This document shows, piece after piece, positions 30,124 through 40,860 of a stretch of 64,000 bases of DNA. The position numbers and the translations under genes are program-made. Position 1 is the first letter of the stretch. Each line of letters starts with the position of its first letter. Below the pieces are notes generated by a model. It saw nothing but the letters and a program-made list of their open reading frames with translations. It had not been told where the DNA came from and ran no database searches. Source of the DNA: Acidovorax benzenivorans (lineage in GTDB: Bacteria; Pseudomonadota; Gammaproteobacteria; Burkholderiales; Burkholderiaceae_C); assembly GCF_028680575.1 (NCBI RefSeq), contig NZ_JAPCKI010000001.1, forward strand, positions 659,781 to 723,780, in the 5' to 3' direction.

Positions 30124-30175
30124 CCTGCGGGGCAGCAGCGCCCCGGAGCTGGGCCAAGGTGGGGCCGGTCGGCGC

Positions 30176-30736
30176 TCAGTGCACGTTGCCTTGCGGCGAT
30201 TTGTGCAGCAGGGTTTGCCAGCGCGGCGCCCGCGTGGCCAGTGCATGGACGGCCGCCGCCGCCAGACCACCGGTGACCAGGCCCGCCAGCACGTCGGACG
30301 GAAAGTGCACTCCCAGGCACACGCGGCTCCACACCATGGCCGCTGTCACTGCGGCGGCCAGCCAGGTCAGCCCCGTGACCGGCCGCAGGGCGAGGCTGGC
30401 CGCCAGCGCGGCGGCTCCCGCCACATGCATGCTGGGAAAGCCCGCCCGCGCGGCGTGCTCAATCCACTGCACACCAATGCCCAGTTGCGCCGGGCGCGGC
30501 GCCGGGACCGCCAGCCGCAACAGCTGCACCCCTACCCACGCCAGCGCCATGGACGCGAGCGCCAGCGCCAATGCGCGCCGCTGCGCCGCATTGCCCAGCA
30601 CCAAGCTGCCGAGCAGCAGCCCGCCCATGGCGGTGGGCAGTTGCTGCGATACCCATCGTGCCACCGCCACCACGGCGGGCAAGGTGGCGGCGTCTGCATT
30701 GAGGGCCTGAAACAAGGCCAGATCGAGTTCAAGCAT
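30176..30736 (-). CDS. PAP2-family membrane phosphatase (small)
   Basis: Membrane-bound acid phosphatase-like protein (186 aa) with five or six hydrophobic segments. The three PAP2 motifs are seen: RLAVPAPRP (the Lys-x6-Arg-Pro region, with Arg in place of Lys), GFPSMHVAG (Pro-Ser-x-His) and SRVCLGVHFPSDVLAG (Ser-Arg-x5-His-x3-Asp). The likely substrate is a lipid phosphate such as undecaprenyl diphosphate, phosphatidate or lipid A. It overlaps the end of the upstream PAP2 gene by eight bases, so they form one operon. Confidence 0.85.
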   Translation of the reverse strand: MLELDLALFQALNADAATLPAVVAVARWVSQQLPTAMGGLLLGSLVLGNAAQRRALALALASMALAWVGVQLLRLAVPAPRPAQLGIGVQWIEHAARAGFPSMHVAGAAALAASLALRPVTGLTWLAAAVTAAMVWSRVCLGVHFPSDVLAGLVTGGLAAAAVHALATRAPRWQTLLHKSPQGNVH

Positions 30737-31481
30737 GGGAGCCGTTCGGTGGCGTGGTGGTGCTGGCGAAATGCGGGAAGCGTGGACGCAGCGCCGTGGC
30801 CGCCAGGTCGCACAGCCAGCCCGTGGTCCAGCACAGCCAGCCCGTCCACAGGGTGTGGCTCATGAAATGCGCGCCACGCACCTGCTGTGCAGCACCCAAT
30901 ACAAATCCGGCCAGCAACGAGCCTGCCAGCCACCAGCGGGCTGCGGTGGGCGCCTTGTGGCGCAGGGCAAAGTAACCCCCCAGAAACGCAAACCCGGCTG
31001 ACGCGTGGCCCGCCGGGAAGCAGCGGCCACTGCCGCCGTCGAGTACGCCCAGCGCCCAATGCGACACGTGGCGCGCCACGCCGCCAAACTGCGCAAGGTC
31101 CCAGGGGCAACTGGTGGCGCTGAGGTTTTTGGTGATGCTGACCACGGCCAGCGAGAGTAGGGCGCTCACGGCCATCTGCAGGCGCTCGCTGGCGTCCAGT
31201 TGCCGCAGAAAGCTGCGTGGCCACCACACGCCCAGGGCCAGCAGCAACACCAAAAGCCATCCCAGGCGGCGGGCCCCTTCGTGCAGCACCTGCACAAAAA
31301 ACCACTGGTCCCGCATCGGAAACCCGTTGGACGACCCAAACACTTGGGCAAATGCCAGGTCTTGTCCTGCGGCGTCCCAGGCCACTACACAGGCCAGTGC
31401 GCCCAGAGTCCAGAAAAGCAGCGTATGGCGGTGAGAGGGGGCGTGGGGTGGGGTGGACGGCGTGACGGGCGAAGGCTGCAT
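30729..31481 (-). CDS. PAP2-family membrane phosphatase (large)
   Basis: Second PAP2 protein (250 aa), first in the two-gene operon. Six hydrophobic segments; motifs TKNLSATSCPWDL (first motif region, Lys present), GRCFPAGHASAGFAF (catalytic His) and QQVRGAHFMSHTLWT (second His). The SCPWDL...FPAGHA pattern is that of lipid A or PgpB-like phosphatases. Its start is 24 bp from a PmrA-type box (31505-31521) shared with the divergent two-component system, which suggests a role in envelope lipid dephosphorylation under PmrA-like control (inference). Confidence 0.85.
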   Translation of the reverse strand: MQPSPVTPSTPPHAPSHRHTLLFWTLGALACVVAWDAAGQDLAFAQVFGSSNGFPMRDQWFFVQVLHEGARRLGWLLVLLLALGVWWPRSFLRQLDASERLQMAVSALLSLAVVSITKNLSATSCPWDLAQFGGVARHVSHWALGVLDGGSGRCFPAGHASAGFAFLGGYFALRHKAPTAARWWLAGSLLAGFVLGAAQQVRGAHFMSHTLWTGWLCWTTGWLCDLAATALRPRFPHFASTTTPPNGSHA

Positions 31482-31504
31482 GTGCCGGAAGATAGGCGGG
31501 CGTA

Positions 31505-31521
31505 CTTAACGCCGTCTTAAA
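31505..31521. promoter_or_regulatory. PmrA-type operator (CTTAAC-N5-CTTAAA)
   Basis: Two direct half-sites CTTAAC and CTTAAA spaced by GCCGT, matching the known PmrA/BasR pattern of tandem CTTAAT-like hexamers spaced by five. It lies between the divergent PAP2 and response-regulator genes, 51 bp before the regulator's ATG. An autoregulatory and target site is the simple reading. Confidence 0.7.
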
Positions 31522-31572
31522 GCCGGTGCTGCCCTTGTCTCGCCCGGCCCGATGGGCTGCGACAATGCCTGC

Positions 31573-32277
31573 ATGCGAATACTCGTGGTCGAAGACGATG
31601 CGGGCATAGCCAGTGGCCTGCGCAGCAATCTGCAGCAACGCGGCTATGCGGTGGATGTCAGTGACGGCGTCGCCAGCGCCTGGAGGGCCCTGCGCGCAGA
31701 GCGGTTCGACGCCGTGCTGCTGGACCTGGGGCTGGTGGACGGTGACGGCAGTGAACTGCTGCGACGCCTGCGTCTGAGCCCGCCCGCCACCGGGGCCGCG
31801 TCGGCCGCCTTGCCAGACCCCTCTACCCCAGTGCTGATCGTCACCGCACGTGACCAGGTGCACCAGCGCATCGCGGGGCTGGACCAGGGCGCCGACGACT
31901 ACCTGACCAAGCCGTTTGATGTGGACGAGCTGGACGCTCGCCTGCGGGCGCTGCTGCGGCGTGCGGCGGGCCGGGCGTCGCCCACCATCCGCCTGGGTGA
32001 TATCGAGCTGGACCCCGCAACCCGCACGGTGCGCCAGCAGGGCAAACTCGTGGAGATGTCTCCGCGCGAGTTTTCGGTGCTGCTGGTGCTGCTGGAGGCG
32101 CGGGGCCGAGTGCTGTCGCGCCAGCAGATCGAGGAACGCCTGTACAGCTGGGATGCCGCTGTGGAGAGCAATGCGGTCGAGGTCCACATCCACCACCTGC
32201 GCCGCAAGCTGGGCAGCGCCTGTATCCAGACCATGCGCGGGGTGGGTTATTTCATGCCGCAGGAGACGCCCGCGTGA
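31573..32277 (+). CDS. OmpR-family response regulator, PmrA/QseB-like
   Basis: DNA-binding response regulator (234 aa). Receiver domain with MRILVVEDD and phospho-acceptor Asp51 (VLLDLGLVDGDG). There is an extra loop (SPPATGAASAALPDPST) before the LIVTARD strand. The OmpR winged helix ends HLRRKLGSACIQTMRGVGYF, typical of the PmrA/QseB branch. The kinase start overlaps its stop by four bases. Start at ATG 31573 rather than a site seven codons upstream. Confidence 0.9.
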   Translation: MRILVVEDDAGIASGLRSNLQQRGYAVDVSDGVASAWRALRAERFDAVLLDLGLVDGDGSELLRRLRLSPPATGAASAALPDPSTPVLIVTARDQVHQRIAGLDQGADDYLTKPFDVDELDARLRALLRRAAGRASPTIRLGDIELDPATRTVRQQGKLVEMSPREFSVLLVLLEARGRVLSRQQIEERLYSWDAAVESNAVEVHIHHLRRKLGSACIQTMRGVGYFMPQETPA

Positions 32278-33659
32278 ACGCACCCACCGCTCCTCGCCCG
32301 GCGCCAGCGCGCCGCCCCTCGCTCACCCGGCAGCTGCTGCTGTGGTCTCTGGGCGCGCTGGCCATCGTCTGGGGCAGCTTCGTCTTCATTGGCTACCAGA
32401 CCGGCGTACATGAGGCCGATGAGTTGACCGACGGGCACCTGGCCAGCGTGGCCGCGTTGCTGCTTAACCTGCGGGCCACCGAGGCGATGGAGGGCCCGCG
32501 GCGCACCGAGCGTACCCCCACGCCCTGGCTCAAGTCGCACGACTACCAGCAGACCATCAGCGTGGTGCAGTGGGACGCGCAGGAGCGGTTGCTGACTCTC
32601 ACCGGCTCGGTGCCCGAGCCTCCTTTCAGTGATGCCGAAGGGTTTGCCGACCTGACGCTGGGACCGGACAAGGTGGTCTGGCGTAGTTTTTCGCAGTGGG
32701 ATGCCGGGCGCACCCGCAAGATCATGGTGATGCTGCAGCTGCGCGAGCGGGATGAGCTGGCGGACGACATTGCCGGACAGCTCATCGAGCCTGGTCTGTG
32801 GCTGCTGCCCGTGGTGTCGCTGGCCTTGGGGCTGGCGCTGTGGCGTGGCCTGAGGCCGTTGTATGCGCTGTCGGCCGACGTGGCGGCGCTGGACCCGGCC
32901 AATGCCCAGCGCCTGGCCTCGCGCCACGCCTGGAGTGAGTTCGAGTCGGTGGTGGCGTCGATCAACACCCTGCTGGACCGCCAGCAGGTCGCCATGGTGC
33001 GAGAGCGCCGCCTGGCCAATGAGGTGGCTCACGAGCTGCGCACGCCGCTGTCATCCATCGCATTGCAGGCCAGTGCCCTGGCGGGCGAGCTGACGGAAGA
33101 AGCCCGGGCTCAGGCGCTGGCGCGGATCGGCCAGGATGCACTGCGCGCAGGCCATGTGCTCAACCAGTTGCTGGCCCTGGCCCGTGCGAGCCGGGCCGAA
33201 CTGCACGAGGCCAAGGCGCCCGTGGACCTGAGCGCACTGGCGCGGGCCGTGTGCGCTGACTATGCCCAGGCGGCATGGAAGCGTGGCGACGAGCTGGCCC
33301 TGTCCGCCCCGCCCGCACTCACCGTGCCCGGCCATGCGGTGCTGCTGGACATAGCGGTGCGCAATCTGGTGGAAAACGCGCTCAAGCACACGCCCGAGGG
33401 CACCCAGATCGCCGTCCAGCTGGGCACTGCCGACTCCGGCGGCGCGTGGCTGCAGGTGTGTGACGACGGCGCACGCCCGCAGGCAGGCAGCGCGCCGGGA
33501 CGGGCGGCGCCGGTCGACAGCCTGCACCTGGGGCACGAAATCTTGCGCCGCGTGGCGGACATCCATGGGGGGCTCTTTGGCTCGGCACCTGCGCCCGTGC
33601 CCTTTACCACCTGTTACCGGTTGGATTTGCCATCGCCCTCGGTGGCGTACCCCGGTTAA
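32274..33659 (+). CDS. Sensor histidine kinase, PmrB/QseC-like
   Basis: Membrane sensor kinase (461 aa). TM1 at about residues 20-40, a periplasmic domain of about 130 residues, TM2 near 172-192, HAMP-like linker, then phospho-acceptor His253 in NEVAHELRTPLSSI. N-box NLVENALKHTPEG is intact. The G1 box reads VCDDGARPQAGSAPG instead of DxGxG, and the G2 box is not obvious; such shortened ATP lids are seen in other QseC-like kinases of this group, but activity should not be assumed. Partner of the regulator at 31573. Confidence 0.87.
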   Translation: MNAPTAPRPAPARRPSLTRQLLLWSLGALAIVWGSFVFIGYQTGVHEADELTDGHLASVAALLLNLRATEAMEGPRRTERTPTPWLKSHDYQQTISVVQWDAQERLLTLTGSVPEPPFSDAEGFADLTLGPDKVVWRSFSQWDAGRTRKIMVMLQLRERDELADDIAGQLIEPGLWLLPVVSLALGLALWRGLRPLYALSADVAALDPANAQRLASRHAWSEFESVVASINTLLDRQQVAMVRERRLANEVAHELRTPLSSIALQASALAGELTEEARAQALARIGQDALRAGHVLNQLLALARASRAELHEAKAPVDLSALARAVCADYAQAAWKRGDELALSAPPALTVPGHAVLLDIAVRNLVENALKHTPEGTQIAVQLGTADSGGAWLQVCDDGARPQAGSAPGRAAPVDSLHLGHEILRRVADIHGGLFGSAPAPVPFTTCYRLDLPSPSVAYPG

Positions 33660-33749
33660 AATTGGGAGTTACCAAGCGGTTACCGCCGCATTGCCAGGTG
33701 CTACAGCGCCTCGCCCCTGCTTCTTCAACCCACCACGGACCCCACGACC

Positions 33750-34814
33750 ATGCCCCTCGTTTCGATGCGCGAACTGCTCGACCATGCCGCCGCCCACAGC
33801 TACGGTATTCCCGCTTTCAACGTCAACAACCTGGAGCAGGTGCAGGCCGTGATGGCCGCTGCGGACGAAGTGGGCGCTCCCGTCATCCTGCAGGCCAGCG
33901 CTGGCGCACGCAAGTACGCGGGTGAGCCTTTCATCAAGCACCTGATCCAGGCGGCGGTCGAGGCCTTCCCCCACATCCCGCTGGTCATGCACCAGGACCA
34001 CGGCACTTCGCCCAAGATTTGCCAGGGTGCCATCGACCTGGGCTTTGGCTCGGTGATGATGGACGGCTCGCTGATGGAAGACGGCAAGACGCCTTCGTCG
34101 TTCGACTACAACGTTGAAGTGACGCGCAAGGTGGTGGACATGGCGCACAAGGTGGGCGTCACGGTCGAAGGCGAACTGGGCTGCCTGGGCAACCTGGAAA
34201 CCGGGGACGCTGGTGAGGAAGACGGCATTGGCGCGGTCGGCAAGCTCGACCATAGCCAGATGCTGACCGACCCCGAAGAAGCCGCCGTGTTCGTGAAGGC
34301 CACGCAGCTGGACGCGCTGGCCATTGCCATCGGCACCAGCCATGGCGCCTACAAGTTCAGCCGCAAGCCCACGGGCGACATCCTGGCCATCAGCCGCGTC
34401 AAGGAAATCCACCAGCGCATTCCCAACACCCACCTGGTGATGCACGGTTCCTCGTCGGTGCCCGCCGAGTTGCTGGCCATCATCAACCAGTACGGCGGCA
34501 AGATGAAGGAAACCTACGGCGTGCCGGTCGAGGAAATCCAGGAAGCCATCAAGCACGGTGTGCGCAAGATCAACATCGACACCGACATCCGCTTGGCCAT
34601 GACGGGCGCGGTGCGCAAGTTCCTGTTTGAGAACCCCGACAAGTTCGACGCCCGCGAATGGCTCAAGCCTGCCCGCGAAGCTGCCAAGCAGGTGTGCAAG
34701 CAGCGTTACCTAGAGTTCGGTTGCGAAGGCCAGGGCAGCAAGATCAAGGGCCTGAGCCTCCAGGTTGTGGCAGCCCAGTACGCTGCGGGTACGCTGGCCC
34801 AAGTGGTGAACTGA
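33750..34814 (+). CDS. fba: Fructose-bisphosphate aldolase, class II
   Basis: Zn-dependent aldolase (354 aa) for fructose-1,6-bisphosphate cleavage and synthesis, of the Calvin/CbbA subtype. [16 protein letters not shown] near the start; zinc His in VMHQDHGTS and in [18 protein letters not shown] is the family Glu segment; [16 protein letters not shown] binds phosphate. Followed by a strong terminator at 34848. Confidence 0.96.
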   Translation: MPLVSMRELLDHAAAHSYGIPAFNVNNLEQVQAVMAAADEVGAPVILQASAGARKYAGEPFIKHLIQAAVEAFPHIPLVMHQDHGTSPKICQGAIDLGFGSVMMDGSLMEDGKTPSSFDYNVEVTRKVVDMAHKVGVTVEGELGCLGNLETGDAGEEDGIGAVGKLDHSQMLTDPEEAAVFVKATQLDALAIAIGTSHGAYKFSRKPTGDILAISRVKEIHQRIPNTHLVMHGSSSVPAELLAIINQYGGKMKETYGVPVEEIQEAIKHGVRKINIDTDIRLAMTGAVRKFLFENPDKFDAREWLKPAREAAKQVCKQRYLEFGCEGQGSKIKGLSLQVVAAQYAAGTLAQVVN

Positions 34815-35132
34815 TCGTTGGCATGAGGCCCTGCGGGGCCGCTGCCCAGCCTGGCTGCGTTGTGCTGCCAGGCTTTTTTTTTGCCTGTCTGCATGCAGAG
34901 ACTGGGGAGTTCCCTCTACATCAGACAAAGGCGACAGCGATAAGAAATTCTTCATGTAAGCTCGCGGTCAGCTTGCCCACCGGCAGCGCCGCAAGAAGTG
35001 TCTGATACCAGGGCGCTTTCAACACATTTTTTACCAGCGACACCGAGCTGGTTTTTGCATGGCAGAAGCCGTCGACAGACGGACCGGGATGCCGTGGGAT
35101 GATTGAAGGCGAATTCGTATGAACCTTTCTCT
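34815..35132. other. Intergenic region with terminator
   Basis: 318 bp between fba and the lipoprotein gene. It contains the fba terminator (34848-34882). Beyond it the sequence is AT-richer, with a TGCATGCA palindrome near 34889; I see no coding frame, RNA gene or clear promoter. Confidence 0.6.
34848..34882 (+). terminator. Rho-independent terminator after fba
   Basis: AGCCTGG stem, 13-base loop, CCAGGCT, then nine T. Confidence 0.85.
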
Positions 35133-35858
35133 ATGACTCTGACTATTTCGAAGTTCCGGCGGCTGTTGCCATTGTTGGCTGTGGCGGTGTTCACGGTGGC
35201 GTGCGCGCCATTGACCGTTCCTCCCAAGTCCGAATATCCCGTGGGTCGCGCCCGTCTGGTGTTGCCGCCAGGGGCATGGCAAGACCTGGGTACCTCCGAT
35301 GAAGCCACATCCAGCCCCGCAGGCCGTACCCCGCTCCAGACGCGTGCGGTGGCGCTGCGGGGTGCGCAAGGTGAGTGGCTGGCTGCGGTGCGCGTGCAGA
35401 CCAACCGCACCGGCGATCTGCGCGGGTCTCCGCAAGGGGTGGGGTACTGCCCGCCGCAACAGGACGTCGTGGTCAAAGATCCCGCGGATGGCAGTCCCGT
35501 GCGCGCCGACTGCCTGCGCTTCAAGCTTTGGGCGAGCAGCCCCAAGTGGCTTGAAAAGAACCGACCCGATCTGGGCCAATGGATGGCCAGCCGCCAGATC
35601 GCGCTGAGCACCCCCTATGCGCATGTGAGCTACCGCTACGTCACCGAAGCGGGTGTCTGGGTGGCGGTGGATGCCCTGGTGGACCAGCGGCTGATCAGCG
35701 TCCGGCCGCGCAACAACGAAGAGTTCCTGGTCGCAGGCCTGCCCTTCCAGCAGTGGGCCTATGACCTGGCCCAGGCTGCGCGCCTGAGCGCCGGCATGAT
35801 GGACGGCCACCTGGCCATTCCGCCTTTCCCGTTCCCCACGCCCACATCCAGGCCCTAG
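35133..35858 (+). CDS. Putative lipoprotein of unknown function
   Basis: Protein of 241 aa with a short basic start, hydrophobic core and lipobox FTVAC (Cys24), so it is probably lipid-anchored. The mature part has no family I recognise. An upstream in-frame TTG at 35103 would delay the signal peptide, so ATG 35133 is preferred. It is followed by the pntAB operon, but no functional link is visible. Confidence 0.65.
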   Translation: MTLTISKFRRLLPLLAVAVFTVACAPLTVPPKSEYPVGRARLVLPPGAWQDLGTSDEATSSPAGRTPLQTRAVALRGAQGEWLAAVRVQTNRTGDLRGSPQGVGYCPPQQDVVVKDPADGSPVRADCLRFKLWASSPKWLEKNRPDLGQWMASRQIALSTPYAHVSYRYVTEAGVWVAVDALVDQRLISVRPRNNEEFLVAGLPFQQWAYDLAQAARLSAGMMDGHLAIPPFPFPTPTSRP

Positions 35859-35921
35859 CTCGCCAGTTCTCCCCTGCCTGGCGGCCTTGCATAACGATTA
35901 CGAAACTCGAGGAGACCTCTG

Positions 35922-37523
35922 ATGCAGACAACCCCCGTCCCGCAGCCGCAGCGTATCGGCGTGCCCAGGGAGACCTTCCCCGGTGAAAAGCGCGTGGCCA
36001 CAGTGCCCGATGTGGTGGAGAAGCTGATCAAGCTAGGCTTCGCGGTCACGGTGGAGTCGGGGGCTGGGGATGGCGCCAATTTCAGTGATGACGCCTACCG
36101 CGCCGCCGGGGCCCAGATCGTGGGCGACGCTGCCGCGCTGTGGGCCGCATCCGATATCGTCTTCAAGGTGCGCCCGCCCAGCAGCGACGAAGTGGCGCTG
36201 ATGCGCGAGGGTTCGACGCTCATCGATTTCATCTGGCCCGCCCAGAACCCGGAACTGATGCAGCAGTTGGCCGCGAAGAAGGCCACGGTGCTCGCCATCG
36301 ACTGCCTGCCACGTACGCTCTCCCGCGCTCAGAAGATGGACGCGCTCACCTCCACCGCAGGCGTCAGCGGCTACCGCGCCGTCATCGAGGCGGCCAACGC
36401 CTTTGGCCGCTTCTTCAACGGCCAGATCACGGCCGCAGGCAAGGTGCCGCCCGCCAAGGTTTTCATTGCAGGCGCGGGCGTGGCGGGTCTTGCGGCCATT
36501 GGCACGGCGGCCAACCTGGGCGCCATCGTGCGCGCCAACGACACACGTGCCGAGGTGGCCGACCAGGTCAAGTCGCTGGGCGGTGAGTTCGTCAAGGTGG
36601 ACTACGAGGAAGAAGGCTCGGGCGGCGGCGGTTACGCCAAGGTCATGAGTGAGGGCTTCCAGGCCGCGCAGCGCAAGATGTACGCCGACCAGGCCAAGGA
36701 CGCCGACATCATCATCACCACCGCACTGATCCCCGGCAAGCCCGCGCCCAAGCTCATCACGGCCGAGATGGTGCAGAGCATGAAGCCCGGCAGCGTGATC
36801 GTGGACATGGCCGCCGAGCAAGGCGGTAACTGCGAGCTGACCGTGCCCGGCCAGGCCGTGGTGCGCCACGGCGTGACCATCGTCGGCTACACAGACCTGG
36901 CCTCGCGCCTGGCCAAGCAGTCGTCCACGCTGTACTCCACCAACCTGCTGCGATTGACCGAAGAGCTGTGCAAGGCCAAGGACGGCGTGGCCGTGGTCAA
37001 CATGGAGGACGATGCGATCCGGGGCCTCACCGTGGTCAAGGACGGCGCCATCACCTGGCCCGCACCGCCACTCAAGCAGGCCCCACCGCCCGCGCCCAAG
37101 GCAGCGGCGGCTCCCGTGGCCGCCAAGAAATCCAGCCATGGCCCCGGTGCCCCCATGTCCGCCAAGACGCTGACCATTGTTTTTGCCGTGCTGGCCGTGC
37201 TGTTCTGGGCCATCGGCGCCTATGCGCCTGTGGCATTCCTGGGGCACTTCACGGTGTTCGTGCTGGCCTGCTTCATTGGCTACATGGTGGTGTGGAACGT
37301 CACGCCCGCGCTGCACACGCCGCTGATGAGCGTGACCAACGCCATCTCCAGCATCATCGCCATCGGCGCACTGGTGCAGATTGCGCCGCCCGATGCGGGC
37401 ATCAACGGGCGCCCGGACGGGCTCATCCTGTGGCTGGCGTTTGCCGCGCTGGTGCTCACGGCTGTCAACATGTTCGGCGGCTTTGCAGTCACGCGCCGCA
37501 TGCTCGCCATGTTCCGCAAGTAA
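35922..37523 (+). CDS. pntA: NAD(P) transhydrogenase subunit alpha
   Basis: Proton-translocating transhydrogenase alpha subunit (533 aa). Domain I binds NAD(H): [22 protein letters not shown] at the start, then [17 protein letters not shown] near 180-196. The C-terminal 130 residues hold about four membrane helices (domain II part). The alpha subunit is the fused E. coli type rather than the split A1/A2 type. A flexible Ala/Pro-rich linker joins the parts. pntB follows. Confidence 0.95.
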   Translation: MQTTPVPQPQRIGVPRETFPGEKRVATVPDVVEKLIKLGFAVTVESGAGDGANFSDDAYRAAGAQIVGDAAALWAASDIVFKVRPPSSDEVALMREGSTLIDFIWPAQNPELMQQLAAKKATVLAIDCLPRTLSRAQKMDALTSTAGVSGYRAVIEAANAFGRFFNGQITAAGKVPPAKVFIAGAGVAGLAAIGTAANLGAIVRANDTRAEVADQVKSLGGEFVKVDYEEEGSGGGGYAKVMSEGFQAAQRKMYADQAKDADIIITTALIPGKPAPKLITAEMVQSMKPGSVIVDMAAEQGGNCELTVPGQAVVRHGVTIVGYTDLASRLAKQSSTLYSTNLLRLTEELCKAKDGVAVVNMEDDAIRGLTVVKDGAITWPAPPLKQAPPPAPKAAAAPVAAKKSSHGPGAPMSAKTLTIVFAVLAVLFWAIGAYAPVAFLGHFTVFVLACFIGYMVVWNVTPALHTPLMSVTNAISSIIAIGALVQIAPPDAGINGRPDGLILWLAFAALVLTAVNMFGGFAVTRRMLAMFRK

Positions 37524-37557
37524 CTCCACAACAACAAGAACACGAGGAGCACAGAAC

Positions 37558-38970
<1,413 letters not shown>

Positions 38971-38994
38971 CGGGCATAATTCCCTTATAAGAAA

Positions 38995-39008
38995 AGCACG
39001 ATCGTGCT
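38995..39008. promoter_or_regulatory. Perfect 14-bp palindrome before the acyl-CoA ligase
   Basis: AGCACGATCGTGCT, flanked by A-rich sequence, 56 bp before the ligase start and next to a TATAAG box (38986-38991). It fits a TetR-family operator, such as those controlling fatty-acid degradation genes in betaproteobacteria. The regulator identity is inference. Confidence 0.55.
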
Positions 39009-39064
39009 GAAAAGCGTCGGCGTGCTTTCTGGCCCCCCATAAAACCTATCAGGAGACAACCCCA

Positions 39065-40744
39065 ATGACCGACCGCCCGTGGCTGGCCGCCTATCCACAA
39101 GGTGTGCCCGCAGACATCGACACCACGCAGTACAGCTCCCTTGTGGCGCTGATGGATGAGGCGTTCAAGAAGTACGCCAACCGCGTGGCCTACAGCTTCA
39201 TGGGCAAGGACGTCACCTATGCCCAGACCGATTCGCTCTCCAGCGCGTTTGCTGCCTATCTGCAGAGCCTGGGCTTGGTCAAGGGCGACCGCGTGGCCAT
39301 CATGATGCCCAACGTGCCGCAGTACCCTGTGACCGTGGCGGCCGTGCTGCGCGCCGGGTTTGTGGTGGTCAATGTGAACCCGCTCTACACCCCGCGCGAG
39401 CTGGAGCACCAGCTCAAGGATTCGGGTGCCAAGGCCATCGTCATCATTGAGAACTTCGCTACCACGCTGGAGCAGTGCATTGCGCACACGCCCGTCAAGC
39501 ATGTGGTGTTGTGCGCCATGGGCGACCAGCTGGGCCTGCTCAAGGGTGCGCTGGTCAACTATGTGGTGCGCAACGTCAAGAAGATGGTGCCCGCCTACAG
39601 CCTGCCCGGTGCGGTGCGTTTCAATGACGCCGTGGCCCAGGGCACACGGGGTACGCTCAAGAAGCCCGATATCAAGCCCGACGACATCGCGCTGCTGCAA
39701 TACACCGGTGGCACCACGGGGGTGAGCAAGGGCGCCGTGCTGCTGCACCGCAACGTGATCGCCAACGTGCTGCAGTCCGAGGCCTGGAACGAGCCCGTGA
39801 TGAAGAAGGTGCCAGCGGGCGAGCAGCCCACCAGCATCTGCGCGCTGCCGCTGTACCACATCTTCGCGTTCACCGTGAACATGATGTTGAGCATGCGCAC
39901 GGGCGGCAAGACCATCCTGATCCCCAACCCGCGTGACCTGCCTGCAGTGCTCAAGGAACTGTCCAAGCACACCTTCCACAGCTTCCCGGCCGTCAACACG
40001 CTGTTCAACGGCCTAGCCAACCACCCGGACTTCAACACCGTCAACTGGAAGAACCTCAAGGTCTCGGTGGGCGGCGGCATGGCGGTGCAGGGTGCTGTGG
40101 CCAAGCTCTGGCTCGAAAAGACGGGCTGCCCTATCTGCGAAGGTTATGGCCTGTCGGAGACCAGCCCCTCTGCCAGCTGCAACCCCACCACCAGCACCGA
40201 ATACACCGGCACCATCGGCGTGCCATTGCCCAGCACCTCCATGAAGCTGCTGGATGACGACGGCCGTGAGGTCACCACGCTGGGCGAGCCGGGCGAAATC
40301 GCCATCAAGGGCCCGCAGGTGATGGCGGGCTACTGGCAGCGCCCCGATGAAACCGCCAAGGTCATGACCGAAGACGGCTACTTCAAGTCGGGCGACATCG
40401 GCGTGATGGATGCGCGCGGTTACTTCAAGATCGTGGACCGCAAGAAGGACATGGTGCTGGTCAGCGGTTTCAACGTGTACCCCAACGAGGTCGAAGAGGT
40501 GGTGGCCAACTGCCCCGGCGTGCTCGAATGTGCCGTGGTGGGCGTGCCCGACGAAAAGACCGGCGAAGCTGTGAAGCTCGTGATCGTGAAGAAGGACCCT
40601 GCGCTCACCGAGGCGCAGGTCAAGGAGTTCTGCCGCCGCGAACTCACGGGTTACAAGCAGCCCAAGGTGATCGAGTTCCGCACCGAGCTGCCCAAGACGC
40701 CCGTGGGCAAAATCTTGCGCCGCGAGCTGCGCGACAAGAAGTGA
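39065..40744 (+). CDS. fadD: Long-chain fatty-acid-CoA ligase
   Basis: AMP-forming acyl-CoA synthetase (559 aa) that activates fatty acids to CoA esters. ATP motif YTGGTTGVSKGAVLLH near residue 220; GYGLSETSPSASCNP near 360; adenylate site GYFKSGDIGVMDARGYFKIVDRKKDM; C-terminal PKTPVGKILRRELR with the catalytic Lys. Good AGGAG ribosome site. It ends at a terminator. Confidence 0.93.
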   Translation: MTDRPWLAAYPQGVPADIDTTQYSSLVALMDEAFKKYANRVAYSFMGKDVTYAQTDSLSSAFAAYLQSLGLVKGDRVAIMMPNVPQYPVTVAAVLRAGFVVVNVNPLYTPRELEHQLKDSGAKAIVIIENFATTLEQCIAHTPVKHVVLCAMGDQLGLLKGALVNYVVRNVKKMVPAYSLPGAVRFNDAVAQGTRGTLKKPDIKPDDIALLQYTGGTTGVSKGAVLLHRNVIANVLQSEAWNEPVMKKVPAGEQPTSICALPLYHIFAFTVNMMLSMRTGGKTILIPNPRDLPAVLKELSKHTFHSFPAVNTLFNGLANHPDFNTVNWKNLKVSVGGGMAVQGAVAKLWLEKTGCPICEGYGLSETSPSASCNPTTSTEYTGTIGVPLPSTSMKLLDDDGREVTTLGEPGEIAIKGPQVMAGYWQRPDETAKVMTEDGYFKSGDIGVMDARGYFKIVDRKKDMVLVSGFNVYPNEVEEVVANCPGVLECAVVGVPDEKTGEAVKLVIVKKDPALTEAQVKEFCRRELTGYKQPKVIEFRTELPKTPVGKILRRELRDKK

Positions 40745-40771
40745 CGCGGCCTCTGGCACGCCACAATCCCC

Positions 40772-40794
40772 AGGCGGCTTCGGCCGCCTTTTTT
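40772..40794 (+). terminator. Rho-independent terminator after fadD
   Basis: AGGCGGC stem with TTCG tetraloop, GCCGCCT, then six T. Confidence 0.9.
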
Positions 40795-40860
40795 GTGACC
40801 GCGCGGCGATGCTGACGCGGGTGTTTTGTGGCCCGATGACATGACCAAGAGGACCTTTGC

